Shown here piece after piece: positions 48,308 to 61,400 of a stretch of DNA of 64,000 bases (positions within the stretch are counted from its first letter, which is position 1; each line of letters opens with the position of its first letter). The position numbers were made by a program, and so were the translations under genes. The stretch is from Xyrauchen texanus (Eukaryota > Chordata > Actinopteri > Cypriniformes > Catostomidae), in the NCBI RefSeq assembly GCF_025860055.1, contig NC_068280.1, positions 48,282,457-48,346,456 of the forward strand. Direction: 5' to 3'. The notes beneath the pieces were generated by a model, which saw nothing but the letters and a program-made list of their open reading frames with translations, searched no databases and was not told the DNA's origin.

Positions 48308-49364
48308 ATGGATCAGGCGGCGAACCGCTATCAAGTGGTAAGTAATATACTCGTATAATTATTGTTATATAATACGATTAAGTATAATATGTTATGTAAA
48401 ATAAGATGTACGTCTAAAGATAGGTGGATAAAATGGCAGTGAGCAGCAGAGCGGATATGACTTCCGCATCATCAACTCACATCTTCAACGCTGCGAAGTA
48501 ATAAAGGACCGTTCACACAAGTTTCGTTTTTGCGTTCAGAAACAGCTGGACGTGTTTTTAAAAGTCGTTTTAACTTGATACGCCGTGTTTAAAACAGTAG
48601 ACGCTGTATAAACAACAAGGCAACGTCATTCTGACGCATACATAGACCACCAACTAAACAAACCGGAACAGACAGAACGCAAGAAACGGTGTACACGGCC
48701 CCTAACACAACTAGAGATCTGATGCTGTGTTTCAAAATCTAGTGAGAATCCTACGTAGACAGCATTTTCTCTCGTTTGGAACATTCAAACGCATTCTGAG
48801 GCATCATAAGCGCTTTTGGATTGTTCCAACTCATTTTGAGGCATTATCACTGTGTTTGGAACGTTCTAATGTATTTTAAGCCATCATGTGCACATTTGGA
48901 ATGTTTACAAGTGAGGTGTGTAGGCATAATAGGCGCGTTTAGAACCTTGAATACATACTGAGGCATTATATGCACATTTGATCCATTCTAACGTATTTTG
49001 TGACGTCAAATGCTTTTGAAACACTCTAATGCATTTTGAGGTTGCATGGGTGCGTTTAGAACTTTGAAAAGCCTATTTGTTAGGACATCATATGCACATT
49101 TGGAATGTTCTAACCAATTTGTGGCATCATATGTGCGTTTGACCCGTTCAAATGCATTTGAATGCATATATATATATATGTTTGAGGTTTCATGGTGCAT
49201 TTAGAACTTTGAAAAGCCTATTTGTTAGGACATCATATGCACATTTGGAATGTTCCAGAGGCGAAAATTTCATCAAAATGTTGGGGGAGAGACAATAAAC
49301 AGTTTGGAACGTTCTATCCAATTTGTGGCATCATATGTGTTTGACCGGTTCAAATGCATTTGAA

Positions 49365-49414
<50 letters not shown>

Positions 49415-52400
49415 GTTTGAAATTTTCACACACATTTAAGGCATCATAAGCGTATTTTGAGTCATAATAGGCACATTTAGAACTTTGAATGTGTGTTTCA
49501 TATGCACATTTGAAAGATAAAATACATTCTGAGGCAAATGGACGTTTTGACTTTTCTAACACATTTTGAGATGTCATATGCTTTTGAAAAGTTCTGATTC
49601 ATTTTGAGCCAATGTATTTTCGTTTGGTAGGTTCAAACACATTTGAGGCATCATAAGCTCAGTTTGAGAAATAATAGGCGCATTTAGAAATTTTAATGCA
49701 TGTTGAGGCATCATATGGACATTTGGAAAGTTCAAACGCATTCTGAGGCACATGCACATTTTGACTATATGCTAACTAATTTTGAGACGTCATCCTTTGT
49801 AAACATTGTTAAGCATTTTGAGGCATGCACATATGGACAGTTCTAACAAATTTTGAGGTGTCATATACAGTATGTGAAACGTTATAATGCATTTTGTGCC
49901 ATCATGTGTGCGTTTGTACAATTCAAATGCATTTTAAGGTGTCATATACGTGTTTGAATGTTCAAACACATTTGAGCCATCCTAAGCACATTTTGAGGCA
50001 TCATATGCAAGTTTAGATCTTGGAATGCGTGTTGAGGTATTATGCCCATTTAGAATGCTCAAAAACATTCTGAGGCAGCGCGTGCACATTTAGACAGTTC
50101 TAAAGCATTTTGAGGTGTCATAAATGTGTTTGAAAGGTTATAATGTGTGTTGAGGCATCACATACGTGATTGGAATGTTCAAATGCTTTCTGAGGCATCA
50201 CATGCACCTTTGGACCATTATAGCCACATTTAGAATGTTTGAACACATTTTGATGCGTCATAAATGCATTTTGAACATTCCAAACACACCTATGATTGCA
50301 AACGTTCTGCTGATTTGTTGGCAGCTTGTTAGATTTTGACAAGAGTGTGTTATAATCAATTGTGTGTGTGCGTGTGTGTGTGTTTTTCCCATCCTGAACA
50401 AAAAGCACTTTGGCCCACATAAGTATTCTGGATCCAGAGCCGATTATTTGATTTTTGAAATTTGTTGGTGGCTTTATGAAAAGCTGAGAATGGTGAAAAG
50501 AAGTAATAGCATGGTATTCGTTGAAGTACCAGTACCCTAAATCATAAAATGGAGGTTAAAGTGTATATAACAAGAGATACTTAATCTATCATTGAGTTAG
50601 GCCCTAAAAATGTATGAAGGAAGAACAGAAAATAACAGGGCATATGAATTGGAGAATGGTTTTCCAATTCATATGCTTTTTAAAATGCCCTGTTATTTTC
50701 TGTTCTTAAAATCTTGGAGGTCTGTTTAATATATTTTCTTTTCCAAAAAAGAACACCGCAAATGAAATGTAATACCGGGAGTGTTGGGTAATTCATCTAG
50801 CAGGCTGCTGTATGTTCTTTTCATCGTTTCAAGGAAGGAAAAAAAAATGCTTCCCTTTGGTCACAAACTTTTTTGATCTCATGTTAGGCAGTTGCTGTGC
50901 AACCACCGCTAAATAGCGCCTTCTAGATGTGTCAACAAATAGGCCTAACTGGTCTTTCCATTTGAAGGTAAATCGATATGTAGGCGGCAGGCGCTTGTGG
51001 TTTTACCACAGTAACCATTCTCAGAAGTCTCTTCCTTCTATATTTTATTGCACTCAACCTTTGCCACATGAGCTCCCTTTCATTATTATCCATTTTATTA
51101 TACCTGTATCACAATATCAATGTCTCACTTCTCTTTTTCTAGCATACTGCAAAATTGCGCAGCAGTTTTTGTAGAACCAGGGCCTAGACAGGCCAGTAGA
51201 GATAATCAGTAACAGAAATACTGTTGGTGCCAGACGGGCTGGTTTGAGTATTTCTGTAACTGCTGATCTCCTGGGAGTTTCACACACAACAGTCTCTAGA
51301 ATTTACTCAGAATGGTGCCAAAAACAAAAAACATCTAGTGAGTGGCAGTTCTGTGAACGGAAATGCCTTGTTGATGAGAGAGATCAACAGAGAATGGCCA
51401 GACTTGTTTGAACTGACAAAGTCTACGGTGACTCTGATAAGCGCCCTGTACAGTTGTGGTGAGAAGTATATCATCAGAATGCTATTCTAAGATGCGGGTT
51501 GGTGCTGTTTTGGTGACACGATGTGGTTTTAATGTTGTGGCTGATCACTTATTTCTTATTTCTATTTAAACTGATATCTAGCAGCTTGAATGCAGCATCA
51601 TTTCAGTTGGCATTCATTGTTTCAGATGCCATTGTAGAAATTTTGTATTCACAGTCAGCCATGATTGCTTTAATCAATGAGTCAAAATGAGTCAATGTCA
51701 AATAACAGGACGGTTACTAAGCTAAAGCGAGTAGTATTCGGCTGGTTATGCGATTCTAAAATGGCAGCTACCATGTGCGGACCCACTTCATGAAGAATGA
51801 AACTGCTTTTATAAGGTTACTGTTATGATCCTACATATATTGCAAAATTACAATTCATGTCTTTAGGAGTTAAACTGTTTAATGAGGAAAACATTACCTA
51901 GCCCACCTTTTAATAATCGTGTATTTTTGGACTTTTAAAAATTGAGATTTTGACATTCTTGTTTTTATGTGAATAAATAAAGGTGCATTTTTAGTTTCAA
52001 CACTATTTGTAATTCAGACCTTTGTTGGACATGAAAAATGTACTTCATTCTATATGACCCACATTTGGTTATCGACCATTGAAAATAATAAATGTTCAGA
52101 TGTAGCCACACTGAGAGCCCCATCTCTCTGGGTGATAACCATATAGGGTCTTAAAAATGAAGAAACAAAAAGGAATGTTTGTTCTGAACTTCTAGCGTTA
52201 TCGCCACTCCAAAAAAAAAATGTTTTTTCTTCTAATTTTTTACTTACACCATTGGCATATAATGCAACCAGGGGTGCAGAAGTCAACTGATTTTAGTAAT
52301 GATAAATACAAATAAAAAAAATTATATAAAAATTAAATAATGATGCTCCCACACTATAATCCATTTGTCATTTAATTTAATAACCAGTTAATCATAAATG

Positions 52401-55400
52401 TTAATGCTACAAAACGTATATGTGGGACTCTAAAATACCACATGCAAAAAGCCAGTTTATAAGCACAATATAATTTAACATACTTAAAGGTGCACTCAGT
52501 ATTTTTGCAATATAGGTTGGAAATTATGAGGACTCACATGAGAGAAATTCTCCAGTCATAACAGTAATCTTATAAAAGCGGTTTTATTCAACATGGAGAG
52601 GGTCTACACCAGGGGTGCCCAATACATCAATCGCGATCTACCAGTCGATCGCAAAGGCAATGCTGTTAGATCGCACAAAATTTAAATGTACTTTCGTTAA
52701 ATTTTAATAAAAATATATATAATGTCTTTCCTTTTAGTTTCTGTCTGACTTGCACTTGACGAGTAAATGTTGACCAGGCGAGGTTTTGTTTATTCAGTTG
52801 CCATGACAACTAGGTTTGCTGATCTGCGCCTTCCAAGGACTTCTAAGAACAGAGCGCGAAATTGCGATGCTACTGCCCGGATTAGGCAAAACTGAATGGA
52901 ATCAGACAGTTTTGCCTAATCCGGGCAGTAGTATTGCAATTTCGTGCTCTGTTTCAGAAGTCCTTGGAAGGCGCGCATGCGCAAACCTAGTTGTCATGGC
53001 AACTGAATAAACTAAACCTCGCCTGGTCAATATTTACTCGTCATCAGAATAAGGTAAATGCCCTGGCTATTGTAATCTATTGTGCTGTAGGTATTTTGGG
53101 TTTAGTGTTAAAACTGAATGATATCAACATTGAACATTGTTATATATTTTTTTTATTAATTAGAAGATGAATTCCATGTAGGGATACATGCAGTAGTCCC
53201 AACAAGCATTTTCTTATTTGAAATTAAATTGTGTTTTTTTAGTTGGTAGATCTTATTGAGTTGGTCATTTAAAAGTAGATCATCACACAAAAAATTGTGG
53301 GCACCCCTGGTCTACACATTCTGGCTGCCATTTTAGAATCACATGACCAGCCGAATACTACTCGGTTAATCTCAGTAACCCTCCTGTTACTTGACACTTT
53401 CACTCATTGATTAAAGTAATCATGGCTGATTGCGAATACTAAATTTCTACAATGGCATCTGAAACTGAAAACTATTGATTTTAAATGATGCTGCATCCAA
53501 GCCACTAGGTGTCAGTGTAAGTCCAAGATGACACAAAGACAAAGTTACTGTGTGCACCTTTAAGAAATAATTATTGAGATTTTCTCATATTAATACATTT
53601 TAATTTCACTGTTTATCCATGCATTCATGTTTAGTGTCAGTTTTACTTCCTATACGGCATTAATATTGTATTCCGTCAATAACGTTTACAGAATATACTT
53701 GAACACTCCATTACATAGTCATTGTTTTTAGTGCACACTGGATTAAGTCAAGCCCTTTATAATTACAAGAAAACGGTGTGTGTGTGCAGAAAACATAATC
53801 AAATTAGTCATAATATTTAACAAAAAAATGTAAGGGGGCAGGGGAAAGGTACAGCTTTCGGAGGTTCTACCCATCTCCGCCCTCTTGCATTTTTTTTATG
53901 AAATATTGAACTTTTTTACACTAGTTGCGGAGTTTTCAGTGGACTAATGTGGGTGCTGTTTCTGTGCAAGTCTAGTCATAACATAGATGGCTATACCTCT
54001 TATCTCCAATCTACTCATGATGATTTCCCCTAACCGCTTACTACAAACCTTGGAGATTGACTGACTGCATTGGAGATGTTTGCTTCGTCCCTGGCCGTTG
54101 TTGTGTTTATGTAACCACCCTCTAGGTTGTCCGCATTGCAAAGCTATTGAGAGAGACTGATTTGCCATTGTTCCTGATGTCCTTGATGTGGCCTCACAGT
54201 GTAATCATTCTCATATGAACTTCATCCCTCATTGCATCTAATTCTGTTTCTGTTTGCCATTTAGTTGAGGATAAACGAGTTAAACATTAGAACATTGACC
54301 CATGCAAAGACTTCCACTGCTTTCAGCCTTGAGGCCTCAGTAGGCCTCATATATTATGGTATAGGGATGGGCACGAGTACAATGAAGTGACAGCAATAAT
54401 AGATCATGAAAACACTATAACTTATATTACGACACTTAAAAAAACTACTCTAAACATTCCATTTAAACACCCAATGTTTTGTTGCTTTTAGTCCATGTCT
54501 GTTAGCTTTAAATACATCTATATGCTGGTGTACTCCAAAACAATTTGAATGCCATTTAAAATGTGTAGACTTTTTATTTCCGGAAATACGGACCTAAAAT
54601 ACTGGTGACTCGCATTGCACTTCCTAATTTTTTCAAATCAGAGCAAATTATGCGTGGTATAATGTGTTGCGCACATTCAAGCATTCTAACCTTTAAAGTA
54701 TACCCATTTGACTGCAAGCCCATACAAACATGTTCATTGCATGCACATTATGATGACACTGTGATACTGGTTAGTACAGTTTTGACTAGTTTCACACCTC
54801 TGGATAAGAAGATCAATGCATGGCCCAGTGTGGTTATTAAACCATAAAAGGGTGGGATTTAATTAAAGAAATGTATTGTCCGTGTGTGCTACACTTCAAA
54901 GTGAATGAGCGCTCCACTCTGTCACCCACTACACACAAAGGGTGCACATGATATGGTGTTGTCAGTGTATGAGTGGTTGGCTTCACACACTTTCACTTTA
55001 AAGCCAGTAGCATATGCAGACTAAATATTATTTTTTATTAAATTGCAGCCTTTTTGAGTTTAATAATCACACTAGGATATATTGCGATTTTAATTTGATT
55101 AACTGTGCATTCAAATATTAATTTATTTTCCCATATATTTCAAATTCCATGTCATTTTATTTTTAATTCAGTTTTTATGACTGGATTCCAAAATTCTGTC
55201 AGCGATTTCCACATCGAGAAAACTATAGGACCCTCCTTGCATTCAAAATCAGCAAGACGGAGCAAAATCAGTGGGCTGGAATAGAACAAATTACGGCTTA
55301 TTGAGACTTTGGACTTGGGTGATTTATCTGTCGATTAGCTAAGACAAAATGACCAAAATGCACATCTCTGTTTTGCATGGTATTGCAGAGTGGTTACATT

Positions 55401-58400
55401 CCAAGTCTTGTAATCAGAAGGTTGCTGGTTCAATCCCCACAAAGAGCAGCCATGAACCATTTGGCTCTTTATCAAGGCACTTAAACCCAGGTTTCTCCAG
55501 AGGGTGTTGACACATTGTACTTTAAAGTTGTTTGGCACAGAAGCATCTGCTGAAAGGACTGCTTTTACGAGGCTGCATGTGATGTTCACGAAATTCACCA
55601 GGCCCCTCGTATGTACATCACTAGATGATTGGCTCGAAATGAGCCATTAAACAGGTGCAGCTCTAGGGACAACCTTGTGCCTCTGTCTCGAGGTGTGCAT
55701 TACCGTCACTCTCCTGTTACTGTGTGAAATATGCTGTTAGCAAACTTTGTTGGCAGAGTCTCTGCGTCCATCCTGTTCCTCTGATTTGCCAAATGAGTTC
55801 CCTGCAATCTTGAACTGTCATATTGCCGTGAAAATGCAGTGCTCCGAAGACTATTTCAGGTCATTTCATGCGGATTTAGATTCAAGGTGCCTTTTTAATG
55901 CCACATTTTTCATTCAGTGCTTCTTAATACCACCCTGGTATTGGAAATTTTGCTCTACAGATTGTTTTGTTCTTTGTAGGGAAAAGGGAATAAGGTTATG
56001 CAACCAAAGAGACCAAACTGTTACTCAAGTTGTTGACATGTTCCTTGCAGTGTTAGCTGATCTCCTCCGTTGAGAACATCACGGTTTCAACTGAACCAAA
56101 ATTATTTCAAGATGGACCTTTCCAGGACAAATGTTGTAGGTTCAATCCCGACAATGGAAGACCCATGAGCTATATGGACGGGAATCGGAAGAAAAGTACC
56201 TGTAGCTCAACTAGAAGAGCATGACGTTAACAGTGTCAAGATCATGGACTATTTGTGAATGATGAATGCAATTAATATCAGATTTACTGCCCTTAGCAGC
56301 CTGTTACAAAATGATGAGTTTATTTCACATTTTTAAAGATTCTGGCAAAATGTTCAAACAAAACCAATTAAAATATGTTATGCATTCTTTGTGTTTTGTC
56401 GTAATTAGTGCTAATTAAGAAAAAAGTCATGTTTATCTTTAACAACACATTGTCATATCAACAACCATCCAGTAATACTTCTACTTATTTAAAGCCTTAA
56501 GTACACATAACACAGTAGCAGTTCTTGGTTCATTTAGAGTCGGATATGAAATGGCTTATAAGTGTCATTAGTTCGGGAAGTAGCGCTGTATGTTTCACGC
56601 TCAAAAGACTCAAAAGAACCAGCTCATAAGAGTCATTCATTCAGGAATCAATCTACACTGGTCGCGCTGTACGCTTCTCACTATTGATTCAAAGGAACCT
56701 GCTAATAAGAGTAATTAATTCACGTATAAGTCTAAAATGGTCACGCTGTGTTTTGCGGTCTAGATTCAAAAGAACCGGCTGATAAGAGTCATTCTTTTGG
56801 GAATCAGATGACACTGGTTGCGCTGTATGTTTCGCGCTGTTGATTCAAAAGATCCGACTCTTTTGAGAAGGTTCTTTTAAATCTACACTGCAAAATCCAT
56901 TCCAGAACGGATGACTCTTATCTGTCATTCATTCACTAATCGGGCTACACTGGGTGTAAGCCTAACCCTAACCCTAACCCTAACTGTATGTTTTGTGGTG
57001 TAGATTCAAAAGAACCTGGTCTTAAGATTCATCCGTTCTGGAGCTTTTGCTTTGTGATTCTTTATTAGCACAGTCAACACAGCCGCTGACAATGCGCAGA
57101 CGTGGACTGTATGCATGTCTAGGAAAACTAGGCTAAGTTGTGCACGGACAGAGCTGTACTGATGCAAAACATACTTTACATGCACTGTGCATCCAGAAAA
57201 CCAAAATATACTTGAGTCTTTAATGTCAAGCCCTTCTAAGTTTGAGTTTCTTTAGTAAAGCATGGCTTGTTTCCATTTTTTTTTTTGGTCCATCTGCAGT
57301 TGCACAATGAGGACGACCCCTCTGAAGGGTCTGCCAGCGGCGAGCCGTCCACTTCCTCCCAGGCCGCTGCTGCTGTGGGCGGTATTAGCAACCCTGCGGC
57401 AATAGATATAGAAGCCCCACCTCCTCCTTATGCCAGTGTGGCCCTGGGAGCAACAGCTGCAGCAGGTATGAACACCTGTAGGAGTGTTACCTCCTCACGT
57501 CACACCTGTTTCACAACATATTGAATCTTATTGTCATAGTGATTATCGTAAAATATTATCAGAGTGATAAAATGGTGATGTTAGCAAGTGTGATAAAGGT
57601 GAAATGTCAGATGTAGGGATACAAACACAACCAGTGAAAAATGTTGACTAACTTGACTGAATTTATGTTTGCCATGGCATGATTAGATACAAAGAGGTAT
57701 TATGCTTGAATGCTTAAAATAGTTATTTAGACATTGTTTGAAAGACAACAAAAGTATGGCGTTCATGTTTGAGGTAAGTTTAGGTTTTAGGCTGTAGTTC
57801 TGCATAAATAAATAAAAAATCTTTCATTTAAGTATACTGTTAATAGAGACCATAAATAGATCACACACCTACTGACACTAAACTGACACCATCTACAAAA
57901 TAAAGGTTGAAGGGAGTCTGAAAGTAAAGTGGTTCAAGCTGAATACATTACAGAGATGAAAAAAAGACTCTGGGTGGTTCTGGATGGTTGCTTGGGTTGT
58001 ACAAACTGTTCAGGATGAGTTATGCACCAAAGTTTAATATTGAAGGTCAGGGGTTTGTTTTTAAATTCCTAACCCTAAATATGTGAAATAGTAATAGTGA
58101 TTCTTGTCTTATCAGTATCAATACAATGCTGCCTTGAAATACTGCTTGAAAGACTCATTGCTAGAAAAGTGTGGCATATGGCTGACATGTGTTCTTTTTG
58201 GTTTTCAGAGAGCACGTTTCTGGGGGACTTTCCCGTGCCGCCACCATACAGCATTGCCACATCTCTGCCTACTTACGATGAGGCAGAGAAGGCCAAAGCA
58301 GCAGCCATGGCTGCTTCAGCGGTGGAGGTTATTCCACGAGTGAGTATCTTATCCAACTATGCACCCACTCATTATGCAGAACGATGACTGCGACTTTCCA

Positions 58401-61400
58401 CTGTGACTTCAGTAGAGTCTGCTAAACAATCCCTAGAAGGAAATTGCTGTAATGATGAGTTTTGCTAGATGGAGTGAGGTTTATGATCAACTCTTACATC
58501 TTGTCTGCTTTTTAAAGGAATAGGTCACCCAAAAATGTCAATTATGTTTGTTCGAAACTATTCTGTGGAACACAAAAGGTCAGTGTTTTTAAGAATATCC
58601 TAAGCCATTCTTTTCCACATATTGAAAGTCTGTGGGGACTCAAAAATGATAAAAAAGCACCATAAAATTATCATAAATGTAAGTCATACCACTAATGCGC
58701 TATATTATTCTATATAAGTCTACTGAAGCCATTCAATAATTTGTTTCGTAGCCCTAGTAAATAAGTTATTATTCACTAGGGCTGTCACGATTTTTACATT
58801 TGGCTGACAGTTACCGATAATTGTCATAAAAATAATTGCGATTTATGATGATTAATTGTCATACAAATTGTCATTCTTAAAGGAATATTTCGGGGTTCAA
58901 TACAAGTTGAGCACAATCGACAGTATTTATGGAATAATGTTGATTCCCACAAAAAAACAAAAGCAAAAATCTGGGTTACAGTGAGGCACATACATTGTGA
59001 GTGAATGGGGCCAATCTGAAAATGTTAAAATACACACTTGTTTCAAAAGTTTAGCCACAAGATGTAAGCAATATGTGTGTTTACAAGATTTTAGTGTGAT
59101 GAAACCACTTACTAACCTTTTCTGTGTAAAATTATAGCCAAATTTACAACTGTGTGCCATAATGATGTAATGTAAAAATGATAAATTAAACAACTTTAGA
59201 GCTCAAATAATACATGTGTTTTAACATATGAATTAATGTAAGTGCTTTTATCAAATTATAAGCTTCACATTTCTTTTAAATCCTCCAAAAATGGTCCCCA
59301 TTCACTTCCATTGTAAGTGCCTCACTGTAACCTCGATTTTTATTTTATTTATGTATTTTTTATAAGAGGGACGAGTCAAAATAAATTTTAGTAATCAACA
59401 TTATGCCACAATGCTATTATTGTGGTTACCTCAAATAATCAGTGGTGGCTCAGCGGTTAAGGCTCTGGGTTACTGACCAGAAGGTCAGGGGTTCAAGCCC
59501 CAACACCACCAAGACACCACTGTTGGGCCCTTGAGCAAGGCCCTTGAACCTATCTGCTCCAGGGGTGCCGTATCATGGCTGACCCTGCACTCTGACCCCA
59601 GCTTAGCTGGAATATGTGAAAAATAAATAATTTCACCATGTATATGCAGAAATGTATGTATAATGTGTGACAATTGATCAATTTATTTAAATAATCGCGA
59701 TCAGGCCTATCATTTATTGTTCAACTTCCTTTCTTCCGCCAAAGCTGTGAAATGGACTACGAAAGGCAAATGGACTACAGAAATGGCTCACTGATGCCAG
59801 ATGCTTTTGGCAGTCATATCTAGAAGGTAACCATCCAGTCTCACGAAAGATGCATGCGACTTTAATACGTTTATTAGGAGTCCCACAGCAACCCTTCACC
59901 TAAACCTAACCCTAACCTATGTAACAGCAAATGCGACTCTGGCGAGACTTTGGCATCCGTACGGTTACCTTTTAGACACAGCCGCTTTTGTCTCTCACCA
60001 TGTAGATCTTCCTGTATGTCTCGTTTGGTCACAAAATATGCAGAAACATTGTCATTTGACGGCATTGATGCCATTTTTTATTTGAGAGCTCTAGCAGATG
60101 TAAAGATTTTCAGCAAATAACGACTTAAATTTAGGTCTGCTCCACACACAAAGCTATCATACGACTTCAGAAGTACCTCATCATGGACTATGAATGTATT
60201 TAGTGAGAGACAGTTTTAGGATGTGGTGTGCCACAAGAAACCGTGACCTACATAAAGAGTTCCATAGATACGGTCTCATTCCTAGGAGCTTAGATGAAGA
60301 TATGTTATTGTACATTGGTCCCAAAAATGTCTGAATGTCATTGCATTAGATAACAAAATGTCAAATGAATTGGCATCTGGGAACTAGACCTAGATGCTAG
60401 ACATTTCTTTTTAACTAAGGTCACATTTCTGAGCCATTTTAGTGGATGTATGAAGTCAGTTCCCCTTTAGGTTAATACAGATGTTCTAGAAGAATAACCA
60501 CTGTTAGACTATTAACTATGTACATGTTCCAGTAACATTTGCTGACCATAAAAGTGTACATATAATTTGAAAGTTATACACGGATGAGCCAAAACATTAT
60601 GCCCACTCACAGGTGAAGCGAATAACATTGGTCATCTCTTAAAAAGGCCACATGTCAAGGTCTGGGTAGATTAGATGGTAAGATTTCAATCAGTTCTCGT
60701 AGTTTCTCAGTGGTGAGTACCTACTGACAGTGATCTGAGGAGAGACAAACCACAAACAGGTGACATGGTGTTGGGCACCCAAGGCTCATTGATGAGTGAG
60801 GGCATCAAACTCTTAAGTACAGCTAAATTATTGAAGGCTATCTTGTCTGGTCTGAACTGACAGAACGTCTATTGTGGCACAAGTCACAGAAAATGTTAAT
60901 GATGGTTACAGGAAGAATGTGTCACAATACACAGTGCAGCAGACCAGTCAGAGTGGCCATGATGACCCCTGTCCACCATTGAAAGTGCCTACAAAGGGCA
61001 TGTGAGTGTTGGAGCTGTACCTTGTAGCAGCGGAAGAAGGTTGTCTGGTCCGATGAGTCCCGTTTTCTTTTACATCACATGGAAGGCTGTGTACTTGTGC
61101 ACCGTTTACCTGGGGAAGTGATAGCACCAGGATGCACTGTGGGAAGACGACAAGCCGGTGGAGGGAGTGTAATGTTCTGGGCAATGTTCTGCTGGGAAAC
61201 CCTGGGTCCGGCCATTCATGTTGATGTCAATTTGACACATGCCACCTACCTAAACATCCTCGCAGACCAGGTACACCCCTTCATTGCAATGGTATTCCCT
61301 AATGGCAGTGGCCTCTTTCAGCAGGATTATGTGACCTGCCACACTGAACACATGGTTTGGGAATGAATTTTGGAACATGATGAAGAGTTCAAGGTCCAAA

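Noticed and set aside
49006..50420. Minus-strand frames with recurring KCAY and MPQ words, resembling a repeat protein
   Set aside because: Unit length is about 40 bp and varies (37-43), so the frame does not stay constant; stops occur every few units and there are no exon signals.
55747..56073. Plus-strand 108-aa Cys-rich frame
   Set aside because: Lies in ndfip2 intron 1, has no domain I know and no splice or polyadenylation context; likely chance.
58104..58343. Second plus-strand frame over ndfip2 exon 3
   Set aside because: Wrong frame; the real exon is 58209-58339 in the frame carrying VPPPYS and LPTYDEAEKAK.
59437..59510. tRNA gene
   Set aside because: A- and B-box words belong to the head of a SINE whose body and tail follow directly.
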